NCBI RefSeq assembly: GCF_026410505.1
Contig: NZ_JAPMIU010000011.1
Coordinates: forward strand, 1 to 64,000
Origin: Frateuria hangzhouensis
GTDB taxonomy: Bacteria > Pseudomonadota > Gammaproteobacteria > Xanthomonadales > Rhodanobacteraceae
Length of the DNA stretch: 64,000 nt
Direction of reading: 5' to 3'
Shown here: positions 16,470 through 24,383 of the stretch, piece by piece
Numbering within the stretch: the stretch's first letter is position 1
Layout: each line of letters opens with the position of its first letter
Program-made: the position numbers and the translations under genes
The notes under the pieces: model-generated
Told to the model about the DNA's origin: nothing
Databases searched by the model: none
What the model saw: only the letters and a program-made list of their open reading frames with translations

Positions 16470-16853
16470 ATGCACCACAGCCGCCTCAGCACCATCGTGC
16501 TCGACTGCCAGCTCGACGACCTGGAACCGGCCATCCGGTTCTGGAGCGCTACGCTGGGCAAGCCGGTCGAGGACGCCGACCAGGACGGCGACGGTTGTTA
16601 CGCCGCGCTCGCCACGGCCGATGACGAGCCGATCATTCTGCTGCAGAAGGTCGAGCATGAGAGCCGCGTGCATCTGGACATCGAGACCGACGACCTGGAA
16701 GCCGAAGTGGCCCGGCTGGAGTCGCTGGGCGCCCGCGCCATCGCCTTCGTGCGCGAGCGTTGGTGGGTGATGCAAGCGCCCACCGGCCATCGCTTCTGCG
16801 TAGTGCAAAAACAGCGCGAGCGTTTCGGGCCGCACATCAACCGCTGGGATTAG
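16470..16853 (+). CDS. VOC-family (glyoxalase/bleomycin-resistance-like) protein
   Basis: A 127-aa single-domain protein with paired beta-alpha-beta-beta-beta modules. It starts TIVLDCQLDDLEPAIRFWSA, typical of the first glyoxalase-like module, and the second opens HLDIETDDLEAEVARLESLGA. It closes WVMQAPTGHRFCVVQ, where metal-binding members place a Glu; here no clear Glu ligand is seen at the end, while H673-equivalent positions such as HLDIE remain. Start is the ATG at 16470 after GGAGG. The reaction cannot be inferred. It may be one of the many glyoxalase-like proteins of unknown substrate. Confidence 0.85.
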   Translation: MHHSRLSTIVLDCQLDDLEPAIRFWSATLGKPVEDADQDGDGCYAALATADDEPIILLQKVEHESRVHLDIETDDLEAEVARLESLGARAIAFVRERWWVMQAPTGHRFCVVQKQRERFGPHINRWD

Positions 16854-16928
16854 CGGCCTTCGCGGTGTCGACGGCCGCGGAATGAACTGCTGATATCATC
16901 GAATATCGTTTATTTCTTCGTTGGCGTA

Positions 16929-18821
16929 ATGACTATCGGGGCTATCGGGGGCGGCGGGGGAAGCGCTGACGATCACGCGCATCGGGACGCCCTCGAATGG
17001 CTACTGATGGCGATACTCGCCGTCATCTGCATTCCATTGGCCTCGAGCGGACTGGTTCTACGGGCCGCCATCTGGCTGGGGCTTTCGTTTCACTCCGCAT
17101 CGCTTGCACTGGCCTGCGTGGTCGCGCCGGGCTGGATGTTGGCAGGCATGTTGTTCCTGCCCAAGCGCCCCCGGCCTGGTCCTTGTTCCGTCCGCCTGGA
17201 TCGCGCTGCATTGCTTGCGCTATCGGTCGCTTGCGTGGCCGCGGTCCTGTCCGTTTTGTGCCTGCATCGTGCGGACGCCGACGACGTCATCTATTTGCCG
17301 AAGCTCGTTTACGCGGTAGCCCACCCAGGCGTGGTCATGGATGGCGCCATTCACGAGATTGCGCACACTCCGGTGCTCGCGCTGCCATTGTCGGCAGCGG
17401 CTTACTATCCGACCGCGTACGAGTTTTCCCAGGCTGCCTTTGCGCACTTGAGCGGGATCGATCTGCTATGGGTCTATTACCGCCTGGCGCCTGCACTGAC
17501 GACATGGTTCGGCGTGCTTCTGCTCGCCTTCAATTTGCATTACCTCGGGGTTTCCAGGCGCGCATCGGCCGTTGCGGTGCTGCTCCTTGTCCCCCTTCTT
17601 TTGCTCATGGGCGAGAGCCACAGGAGCCTCGGCAACTTCACCCTTGTCCGCATGTATCAGGCCAAATGCGCCTTCATTTTTCTTGGCCTGCAGATCTTCA
17701 CCGCCCTGTCGCTGCTGTTTTTCCGAAAGCCGGACATCGCCCGATGGATGCTGCTTCTGGTCGGCGTGATTGCCGTGTCCGGCATGACGACGTCGGCATT
17801 GGTCATGCTGCCGCTGCTTTCCCTGCCGCTGTTCCTGGCCTGGTGGCTGGCTTTTGGTCACGGCGGCTCGCTATCGGCCAGCATCGGCAGGGGGGCGGCC
17901 TATGTCGCGGCGCTGTCGCCGGCCTTCGCTTTTGCGCTGGACTTCCGCGGTTACGCCCTTGCCCGCGCGGCGTATGGTTCCTCGCTCAACGCGGGTTTTC
18001 CCGGGGGCTTCCACGGCCAGCTCAACCTGGTAACGGGCGGCTCCGCGCTATCACCGACCCTGCTGCTTTTCGCATCTTCGGCTCTCGTGCTGGCCGGCTT
18101 CTGGCGCGAGCCCCGCCATCGTTTCCTGCTGGCAATGGCGGCATTGACCGTCATGTTCTATCTCAATCCCTGGATGGGTCCCTGGGTCATGCGGTACCTG
18201 ACCTCGGAGAATATCTATTGGCGGCTGTTCTACCTGCTGCCTTTGCTTCTCATGATGGGGGCTGCCGTGGGCGCCCTGTTCGAGAAGGTCGGTGGGGGCG
18301 CCCTGTTGCGGCGTGGGGTGCCGTTCGTCTGTTTCGCCGCTCTCGTAGCGGCCGTCTTCGTGTCACCGAGCTCGGTCATGCGGCCGGGCAATCGCGTCGA
18401 GGTCTCCGCACAGGGCTATCCGCTCGGCATTTACGCTGAAGATGCGCGCGCCTGCCTGCGCCTCGCCCGGCCGGGCGTGATACTTGCTCCGGTCGTGCTT
18501 GCACAGAACATGGCCGTGCTTTCGGCACGGCATGCGCAGGTGGTGACGCGTCCGGACTTCCTCGCCAACGCGCTTTTCGGCGACCGCGAAGAGTTCAAGC
18601 AGCGCATGAGCGCAGCAGCGGCCGTCGCCGGGAAAGGCGGCCGCCTGGAAGATCTGGTCGCGGTGGTGAGGCGCGTTCGGCCATCGACCGTTGTCGTCGC
18701 GCGCAAGGCACTCACCGCCACCATGGCATCGACGCTCGCGGACGAAGGATTCCACACGGATGGTGCGACCGGCCGCTGGATCGTTTACGGCCGTGCCGTA
18801 ACGGGCCCGATGGACCGATAG
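16929..18821 (+). CDS. Polytopic membrane protein, possible GT-C-like glycosyltransferase
   Basis: A 630-aa protein with about a dozen hydrophobic segments between residues 25 and 475 and a soluble C-terminal domain of about 150 residues. After the third helix comes an acidic pair in a loop, HRADADDVIYLPKL. This resembles the first-loop DD or DxD-type motif of GT-C glycosyltransferases and DUF6077-like proteins, and that resemblance is the only functional hint. SENIYWRLFYLLPLLLMMG near 410-430 is another conserved-looking block. No ribosome site is evident before the ATG, but the upstream gap is AT-rich (GATATCATCGAATATCG). It is convergent with a five-gene operon for a GtrB-like transferase and modifying enzymes. 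A three-part lipid-linked glycosylation system is therefore plausible. Confidence 0.7.
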   Translation: MTIGAIGGGGGSADDHAHRDALEWLLMAILAVICIPLASSGLVLRAAIWLGLSFHSASLALACVVAPGWMLAGMLFLPKRPRPGPCSVRLDRAALLALSVACVAAVLSVLCLHRADADDVIYLPKLVYAVAHPGVVMDGAIHEIAHTPVLALPLSAAAYYPTAYEFSQAAFAHLSGIDLLWVYYRLAPALTTWFGVLLLAFNLHYLGVSRRASAVAVLLLVPLLLLMGESHRSLGNFTLVRMYQAKCAFIFLGLQIFTALSLLFFRKPDIARWMLLLVGVIAVSGMTTSALVMLPLLSLPLFLAWWLAFGHGGSLSASIGRGAAYVAALSPAFAFALDFRGYALARAAYGSSLNAGFPGGFHGQLNLVTGGSALSPTLLLFASSALVLAGFWREPRHRFLLAMAALTVMFYLNPWMGPWVMRYLTSENIYWRLFYLLPLLLMMGAAVGALFEKVGGGALLRRGVPFVCFAALVAAVFVSPSSVMRPGNRVEVSAQGYPLGIYAEDARACLRLARPGVILAPVVLAQNMAVLSARHAQVVTRPDFLANALFGDREEFKQRMSAAAAVAGKGGRLEDLVAVVRRVRPSTVVVARKALTATMASTLADEGFHTDGATGRWIVYGRAVTGPMDR

Positions 18822-18858
18822 TTCCGCCAACAGCGGGTTACCGCGCAGGAAGCGACAC

Positions 18859-19215
18859 TCAGGCGCGGCTGGTGATGACCAGGCCGGCGATGACCAGCAC
18901 GAGCCCGATCATTTTCGGGGTCGACAGCGATTCGCCGAAGAACGGCACCGCGAGCAAGCCGACGAGCACGAAGTTGAGCGCCATGAACGGATAGACCTTG
19001 CTCAGCTCGAATCGCGAGATCGCGGCGATCCAGCACGCCGATGCAAGGAACGCGGCGGCCAGGCCGCTCAACACCCAGGGACGCAGGAACATGCCGACGA
19101 CGTAGGTCACAAGGCTGCCGTTCGCCGGCGGCGGCACCAGGCTCGTCTGCCACTTCAACACCAGCTGGCCATACACCGTGAAAAGAATAGTCAGGGCCAC
19201 GAAGAGATAATTCAT
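18859..19215 (-). CDS. Small EamA/SMR-like four-helix membrane protein
   Basis: A 118-aa inner-membrane protein with four predicted helices (about 2-22, 38-58, 62-84, 98-116). The end of helix 3 and the turn, FELSKVYPFMALNFVLVGLL, match the half-size EamA/DMT proteins such as ArnE/ArnF and other lipid-carrier flippase subunits. A late VPFFGESLSTPKMIGLVLVI block also fits. Its ATG overlaps the stop of the WbqC-like gene (ATGA). In gtr-type systems a small four-helix protein (GtrA) flips the lipid-linked sugar made by GtrB, and the present protein may fill that role. Drug efflux is the main alternative. Confidence 0.78.
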   Translation of the reverse strand: MNYLFVALTILFTVYGQLVLKWQTSLVPPPANGSLVTYVVGMFLRPWVLSGLAAAFLASACWIAAISRFELSKVYPFMALNFVLVGLLAVPFFGESLSTPKMIGLVLVIAGLVITSRA

Positions 19216-19913
19216 CGGTGTGCTCCTTCCCGCCAGCCCCACAGATAGTAGGGTGCATCGGGTCCGACGTTGAACAGAAGATCCAGGATCGATACCGCGT
19301 GTTCGAACGGCGGGTGCATTTGCGGATATTCGGGATAGCCCGAATAGTCCTTGTATTCGAGCGCGATGCCGGCTTGCTCGAAGCGCGCATCGTCGATGTA
19401 ATCCCGCGCGGAGGGGCCGGACAGATAGGTGGTGGCGCCGGCCTGCCTGACCAGGTCGAGCAGGCGATCCAGCTTGCGGCCTTCTACCGTGAATTCGCAC
19501 GAGTCGCGGAAGGCCGTGGTGATGCCCAGGCATTCGTTGGCGATCCGCCGCGTGAGGTACTGGTTCATCTCCGACAGGTTGGTCCAGGTGCGCCCGCAGT
19601 AGAACTCCTCGAACAGTTCGCGGTAGTGGCTGAAGTACGGCGCCTTTGCATAGTTCTGCTCGATGATCCGCCAGTGCTGGCGCTGCCAACGGTCGTCCGC
19701 TATCGCCACCTCGTGGATCAACCGGCTGGTGTCGGCCCCCACCGGCACCGTGAGCCACTTGAGGCCGTCCTTGGTCTTGACGCGATTGCGCGAACGCCAG
19801 TCGCGCACGGTGAACTGCACATCGTCGAGGAACACGAAGGTGTCCACGTCGCGGATGATGTCGAAGTAGCCCTTCCAGGGGATGTAGTTCGACTGGATGA
19901 TTGCGACACGCAT
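19212..19913 (-). CDS. WbqC-like family protein
   Basis: A 233-aa cytoplasmic protein that matches the WbqC family: start VAIIQSNYIPWKGYFDII, then FVFLDDVQFTVRDWRSRNRVK and WLTVPVG. A later TNLSEMNQYLTRRIANELG-like block and YLSGPSARDYID also fit. WbqC proteins are found in O-antigen and surface-glycan clusters; their chemistry is not settled, with proposals for amino-sugar or nucleotide-activated side-group transfer. It follows the ATP-grasp/HAD gene by 14 bases and overlaps the EamA-like gene. The start ATG at 19913 has only a weak GAGG-like ribosome site. Confidence 0.87.
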   Translation of the reverse strand: MRVAIIQSNYIPWKGYFDIIRDVDTFVFLDDVQFTVRDWRSRNRVKTKDGLKWLTVPVGADTSRLIHEVAIADDRWQRQHWRIIEQNYAKAPYFSHYRELFEEFYCGRTWTNLSEMNQYLTRRIANECLGITTAFRDSCEFTVEGRKLDRLLDLVRQAGATTYLSGPSARDYIDDARFEQAGIALEYKDYSGYPEYPQMHPPFEHAVSILDLLFNVGPDAPYYLWGWREGAHR

Positions 19914-19927
19914 CGTCGAGCCAGCCC

Positions 19928-21568
19928 TCAGCTACCGGCCTGGCGCAGGGCCAGCGGAAGTACCCGCAGGTCGGTTGCCGTCCAGGTCCGGCTGGCGACA
20001 TCGGGCGCGCAACGGGCCAGCAACGTCTCGTGTACCTGGAACCGGCCGCCGGGGCGTTGTACCAGGAGGCACGAGGCGTAACCCGCAGCGATCGCGCCCA
20101 TCGCATCGCGCGCCGGGTTGTCGCCGACCATCATCAGCTTGCCCGGAGCCAGTCCCAGCGCGGCTGCCGCCGCCTCGAACGCAGCCGGAGCGGGCTTTTC
20201 CGCGCCGTGTTCGCGAGCGAACACCACGGCATCGAAAGCCTCGGCCAGGCCCGGCGCGGCGGCCAGCTTGGCGCGCTGCGAGGCCGGAGGGTTGTCCGTC
20301 AGCAAGGCCAGGCCGAAGCCCATCTCCCGCAGCGTCCGCAGCACATCCAGGACTTCCTGGTGCAGTACGGCGCGTGCGGGCACCGCCGCCCGGTAGGCGG
20401 CGAGCAGGCGATCGCGCAGGTCCGTGCGACCGATGCCCGCGGCGACCAGGTCGATCAGCCGGGCGTGCTCGCCCTCCTCCAGCGCGACATACGTTTGCGA
20501 CAAAAGCGCTCCGGGTGCGATGTCATCGGCGAGGTCCCGCGAGGCCAGTTCCATCCGGTCGAGCATCCATCGCTTGTGGTCCAGCAGGGTGTCGTCCAGG
20601 TCGAAGACCACGCCGCGCAGGTGCTGCGGGAGGACAGGAACGGCTTGCTGGCGCAGCGGCCTGAACGTACGCACCTCGCGCCGCCCCGGCGTACCGGACC
20701 GACCCAGCAGGAAAGCGACCAGGTTGTTGCCCTCGGCCAGTGCGTGGCCACTCGAGGTGCCGTGCCGCGGATTGACGTCGGAGATGAACATCTGGCCGTC
20801 CGGCGTACGCAGCAGTTGGACATTGAACAACCCGCGGGCGCCGCCGCCGAGCAGCCATTGCCCCAATCGTTCTATCAGCGTCAGCGCTTCCGGATCGCGC
20901 GCGGTCTGGCTGATCACCGCGAAACCGCCGGAAGTGCGCACGCGCTTGCGCAACGTCAGCGGCGAGAGCCGTCCGTCGAAGTCGATCGCGAAATCGACGG
21001 ACAATTCCTCGAAGGCGTCGAGAAAGCGCACCCAGGCGTGCGATTGGGCCAACGCTTCCATGCCGGCCGCCTGCGCCTGGGCATGCGAATCCAACCGAAG
21101 CTTGCCCTGTCCGCCCCAACCGGAGCGGGGACGGCCGAACAGCGGAAACACGGCCAAAGGGCTGAGCTCGACCAATGCCTGCACGGGAAGCCGCGCCGCG
21201 GCCAGCGCCGCATACAAGGCCCGTTTGTCCAGCAACGTGTCCAGCAGCGCCGCAGGGCACACGGCCACGTGGGCACCCGCCTGCTGCAGGCGTCCGGCAA
21301 TCCGTGCGAGCGGCATCAGCTCGCGCTGGGTGGCCGGCACCACCAGGTCGATGTTTTCCGCACGCACCAGTTCGAGCAGGAAATCCTCGAAGGGTCCGGC
21401 CGGATCGAGTGGTGGCACCTGCACGTAGCGGTCGGCCAGCAGTTCGCCGATCGCGTCGCGGGTGCTGTCGGCGATGATCGCGCGACCTCCCGGAACGGCA
21501 TGGATCGCCTCCACCAGCCCCTGCCCCTGGAAGCCGCCGCCGGCAATGACAACGACGTTCAATCGCAT
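19928..21568 (-). CDS. ATP-grasp and HAD hydrolase fusion protein
   Basis: A 546-aa two-domain protein. Residues 1 to about 310 look like an ATP-grasp ligase: nucleotide-fold start VVVIAGGGFQGQGLVEAI, a glycine loop GRPRSGWGGQGK (143-155), and the metal end FISDVNPRHGTS with the typical D.NPR. The usual first Lys of the loop (KP) is Arg-Pro here. From about 315 a HAD phosphatase follows: VFDLDDTLLD with nucleophile D323 and D325, LLTDN (motif II), KPAPAAF (motif III) and VGDNPARDA (motif IV). A ligase joined to a phosphatase suggests that one substrate is activated and dephosphorylated in sequence. It overlaps the methyltransferase gene by 10 bases. The substrate is unknown; a sugar or amino-acid adduct for surface glycan is plausible from context. 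Confidence 0.8.
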   Translation of the reverse strand: MRLNVVVIAGGGFQGQGLVEAIHAVPGGRAIIADSTRDAIGELLADRYVQVPPLDPAGPFEDFLLELVRAENIDLVVPATQRELMPLARIAGRLQQAGAHVAVCPAALLDTLLDKRALYAALAAARLPVQALVELSPLAVFPLFGRPRSGWGGQGKLRLDSHAQAQAAGMEALAQSHAWVRFLDAFEELSVDFAIDFDGRLSPLTLRKRVRTSGGFAVISQTARDPEALTLIERLGQWLLGGGARGLFNVQLLRTPDGQMFISDVNPRHGTSSGHALAEGNNLVAFLLGRSGTPGRREVRTFRPLRQQAVPVLPQHLRGVVFDLDDTLLDHKRWMLDRMELASRDLADDIAPGALLSQTYVALEEGEHARLIDLVAAGIGRTDLRDRLLAAYRAAVPARAVLHQEVLDVLRTLREMGFGLALLTDNPPASQRAKLAAAPGLAEAFDAVVFAREHGAEKPAPAAFEAAAAALGLAPGKLMMVGDNPARDAMGAIAAGYASCLLVQRPGGRFQVHETLLARCAPDVASRTWTATDLRVLPLALRQAGS

Positions 21569-22299
21569 GGCCTGGCTTCGACGAAGATCGCGTTGCAGAT
21601 CTCCGGCAGGCCGAAACCGATCTCGTCCATCGACTCGACAATCCTGGGATCGAGTTCCAACGAGGCAAGCTGCGCGCTGGTCAGCGGCTTGAGCATCAGC
21701 CCCGCGCGACCGACCACCTCCAGCCCGCAGGAGGCCATCAGCGCATCCAGCGATTGCGGGTCGAAGTAGCGTCGGTGACCCAACGCGAGATCCGCGGGGC
21801 TGAGGTCGTGCACGTCCGGCAGCAGTCCCGCCGCATGCCCGATCAGACGGTGCAACGAATCGGCGTTGGGCACCGCCACCATCATGCGGCCACCGGGCGC
21901 GAGGAACCGGCGGAAACGCCGCAGCACCAGTTCCGGATCGTTGACGTGCTCGAGCACGAAGCCCATCTCGACGACATCGAAACGCTGGTCGGTCTCGAAC
22001 TCCTCGAAATAGGACTGTTCGAGCCGCACCTGCTGCGGCAGCGCGACCTCGCGCCGCAGCAGTTCGATGATATCGGCCGAACCTTCGACGATGACGTAGC
22101 GCTCGAGGCGTTCACCCAGGCCCTCGATCAGGCCCTTGACCGTGTAGCGATGGCCCACGCCCAGGCTGAGCAGGGAAAGCCGTTGCATGTGCGCCGTGCG
22201 CCGCAGCATCTGCTGCAGTCCTGCGCGCAGCAGCCGGACGTTGTCCTCGTAGTACTGGAAACCCGGCACGTAGGCGGCGTTGTCCTGGTCAATCAACAT
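21559..22299 (-). CDS. Class I SAM-dependent methyltransferase
   Basis: A 246-aa methyltransferase. Motif I is LSLLSLGVGHRYTVKGL (unusual GVG rather than GxGxG), the acidic end of strand 2 is VIVEGSADII, motif post-I to IV is FDVVEMGFVLEHVNDPELVL, and the following segment FLAPGGRMMVAVPNADSLHR is typical of methyltransferase type 11/23 proteins. A C-terminal extension (about 165-246) includes LGHRRYFDPQSLDAL as in sugar or lipid methyltransferases. It overlaps both neighbours (10 and 11 bases), so it is part of the glycosyl operon. The acceptor is unknown. Confidence 0.87.
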   Translation of the reverse strand: MLIDQDNAAYVPGFQYYEDNVRLLRAGLQQMLRRTAHMQRLSLLSLGVGHRYTVKGLIEGLGERLERYVIVEGSADIIELLRREVALPQQVRLEQSYFEEFETDQRFDVVEMGFVLEHVNDPELVLRRFRRFLAPGGRMMVAVPNADSLHRLIGHAAGLLPDVHDLSPADLALGHRRYFDPQSLDALMASCGLEVVGRAGLMLKPLTSAQLASLELDPRIVESMDEIGFGLPEICNAIFVEARPCD

Positions 22300-23290
22300 G
22301 GTCGTCGCACCCGGACTGTTCGATGTTTCTGACGATGAAGAGGGGGCGCTGCTGCCCCTGCACGAAGATCTTCGCCACGTACACGCCGATAACGCCCAGG
22401 CCCAGCATCATGATGCCGAAGAATGCCGTGAGCAGTGCCACGATGGTGGGAAAACCCATCATCGTCGACGCAGGGTCCAGCAGCTTGTGCACGACCACGT
22501 AGCTGGCGTTGGCCAGGGACACCAGCAGGGCGAATGCGCCCACCCAGAGGCTGGCATAGAGTGGTTTGGCCGAGAACGACGTCACCGCATGGGCCAGCAA
22601 TGCCACGCGTTTGGCCAGGGTGTACGACGAAGGCCCATGCCGATGCCTCTTCTCGACAGGAATGCCCAACTGCACGAACCCGGCCCAGTACATCATGCCC
22701 GCCAGGAACACGTTGCGGTCGCCGAGCGCCAGCAGCGCATCGACGTAGCGCCGCGCCATCAGGCGTTCGGTGACCACGCTGGGCGGCACCATGGTGTCGC
22801 TCAACCGGTTGAAGGCGGCCCAGAATGCCTGCCCGCCCCGGCGCTCGACCCAGCCACCCTTGCGCGTCTCCTGGTAACCGTAGACGACATCCGCGCCGCT
22901 CGCCTGCATTTTCGCCCACAAGTCCTCGAGGAACGCCGGTGGTACTTCGAGATCGCAATCGATGAGGAACACATGCGCGCCACGCGCGTGCGCCAGGCCC
23001 GCGAGCGCGGCGTGGTGGTGGCCGAAGTTGCGCGACAGTTCGATCAGCCGGATCCGGGGCCGCGCGCGGCACTGCTGGCGAACCCAGGCCGCCGAATCAT
23101 CCGGCGAGCCATCATCGACGAACACCAGCTCGTAGTCCGCGATACCCAGTCGAGCCAGGGCCGACACGCACTGATCGAGGAAATCGGGCAAATACGCGAG
23201 CGAGCGATACAACGTGGTGACGATGCTCAGCGCGGGCGCCGGAACCGGCATGCCTCCGCCGGTCGTTGGCATCGAATGACTGTTTGACAA
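22289..23290 (-). CDS. GtrB-like family 2 glycosyltransferase with two C-terminal helices
   Basis: A 333-aa GT2 enzyme of the dolichyl-phosphate-mannose-synthase/GtrB kind. It should move a sugar from a nucleotide donor to undecaprenyl phosphate at the inner membrane. Motifs seen are LSIVTTLYRSLAYLPDFL, LVFVDDGSPDDSA, ELSRNFGHHHAALAGL and DCDLEVPPAFL (DxD-like). Two membrane helices lie at about 235-262 and 278-305. GGGGAGGG is well placed for a TTG start at 23290; ATGs at 23272 and 23251 are alternatives. It is the first gene of the five-gene operon. Confidence 0.88.
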   Translation of the reverse strand: MSNSHSMPTTGGGMPVPAPALSIVTTLYRSLAYLPDFLDQCVSALARLGIADYELVFVDDGSPDDSAAWVRQQCRARPRIRLIELSRNFGHHHAALAGLAHARGAHVFLIDCDLEVPPAFLEDLWAKMQASGADVVYGYQETRKGGWVERRGGQAFWAAFNRLSDTMVPPSVVTERLMARRYVDALLALGDRNVFLAGMMYWAGFVQLGIPVEKRHRHGPSSYTLAKRVALLAHAVTSFSAKPLYASLWVGAFALLVSLANASYVVVHKLLDPASTMMGFPTIVALLTAFFGIMMLGLGVIGVYVAKIFVQGQQRPLFIVRNIEQSGCDDHVD

Positions 23291-23386
23291 CGCGCCGTCC
23301 CTCCCCCAGGACCCGACTTGACGAAGCGCGAGCCCCCGCTCGCTGCTTCAACCCATCTTAGTCCAAGACGGCAGCCGCCAGCGCGC

Positions 23387-24034
23387 TCAGTAGTCGCGCA
23401 CGTCCAGCAAGACCAGGTTGCGCACGCTGTAGGCGTTTTCGGCCGACGGCCAGGCCAATGCCGCGAGCGCACGATCACCGGCCGGCCAGGGCTCGTTGTC
23501 GAGCAGCGCTTCGGTCGCCAGCTTGCCGCCGGCGTCGCGCTGCAGGAACAGGCGGACCCAGTGCAGGCGTGGCGCGAGCGATTCGGCTTTCAGTGCGTCG
23601 GCCACCGCGGCCACCGCGCCGGGCGGCACCGCAACGTCGGCGCCTTCGACCAGGAAATGGCCGATGAACACATCCCACTGGCGCAACCCGATTTCCCATT
23701 GCGCCAGGTCGAGCTTGCGGTCGTCGGTGACGTACCAGCAGGCAGCCAGCAGCACCGGCAGAGCGCCGCGGGCGAAGCGGTCCAGCGCGTCACGGCAACC
23801 GGCCTCGCCCGGGCCATGCCCGGCGTAGCTCAATTCGAGCTGGCGGTCCTCGTCCAGCACGAGGTCGATGTCCAGGCGCCCTGGAAGGTCCGGTGTCGCC
23901 GCGGCGTGCCAGCTGGCGCGCACCGCCGGGAAGTCGCCATCGGTCAACAACCAGTCTTCGTCCGGCTCGAGTTCCACCTCGTGCCGTTCGAACAGGCGCA
24001 ACAACAAGGTCTGCAAAAGGTCGGGAGGCATCAT
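23387..24034 (-). CDS. Hypothetical protein with acidic N-terminal half
   Basis: A 215-aa soluble protein without a signal peptide or membrane segment. It is rich in Asp, Glu, Trp and Leu; the middle part reads ELSYAGHGPGEAGCRDALDR and the second half contains WEIGLRQWDVFIGHF. I do not recognise a family with confidence; it has the look of DUF6348-like immunity or storage proteins, but that is a guess. The ATG at 24034 overlaps the stop of the upstream small membrane protein gene, and GGGAGG is not upstream but inside the neighbouring ATGATG start. The two genes are probably translated together. Confidence 0.7.
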   Translation of the reverse strand: MMPPDLLQTLLLRLFERHEVELEPDEDWLLTDGDFPAVRASWHAAATPDLPGRLDIDLVLDEDRQLELSYAGHGPGEAGCRDALDRFARGALPVLLAACWYVTDDRKLDLAQWEIGLRQWDVFIGHFLVEGADVAVPPGAVAAVADALKAESLAPRLHWVRLFLQRDAGGKLATEALLDNEPWPAGDRALAALAWPSAENAYSVRNLVLLDVRDY

Positions 24035-24369
24035 CGTTTCACCGCGGTGCGGGGGTGCCACCACAGATAGCGCACCAGCATCGCCACTACCAGTACCGCG
24101 ACACAACCGCCGTAACCGAGCAGGGCCGGCAGCACCTGCTGCCAGATGGCGCCCGTGGCGCGGCCGAGGGCATCGACCGGCGGCGCCGGCGCGGCTGCGA
24201 AACCCCAGTCGGCACACCACACTGCGGTGATCGCCGCCACCAGCAGGGCAGCCCAGTCGAACACGCGCCGTACCGCGGTGCGCGGCAGGCTCTTGGGATA
24301 AGTGAAGTAAGCCCAGCCGAGGATCAACAACCAGGGCGCGAGCAGCAGCAGGGCGAGGTAGCGGAGCAT
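24031..24369 (-). CDS. Small membrane protein of unknown function
   Basis: A 112-aa protein with three hydrophobic segments: about 3-22 (MLRYLALLLLAPWLLILGW), 40-57, and 80-103. The ends are basic (WHPRTAVKR). A tyrosine- and proline-bearing loop YPKSLPRTAVRR follows the first helix. No known family is recognised. It lies 14 bases downstream of trpS on the same strand and overlaps the next hypothetical gene (stop and start share bases), suggesting a functional pair. Confidence 0.72.
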   Translation of the reverse strand: MLRYLALLLLAPWLLILGWAYFTYPKSLPRTAVRRVFDWAALLVAAITAVWCADWGFAAAPAPPVDALGRATGAIWQQVLPALLGYGGCVAVLVVAMLVRYLWWHPRTAVKR

Positions 24370-24383
24370 GGACGTCGCCTCGC

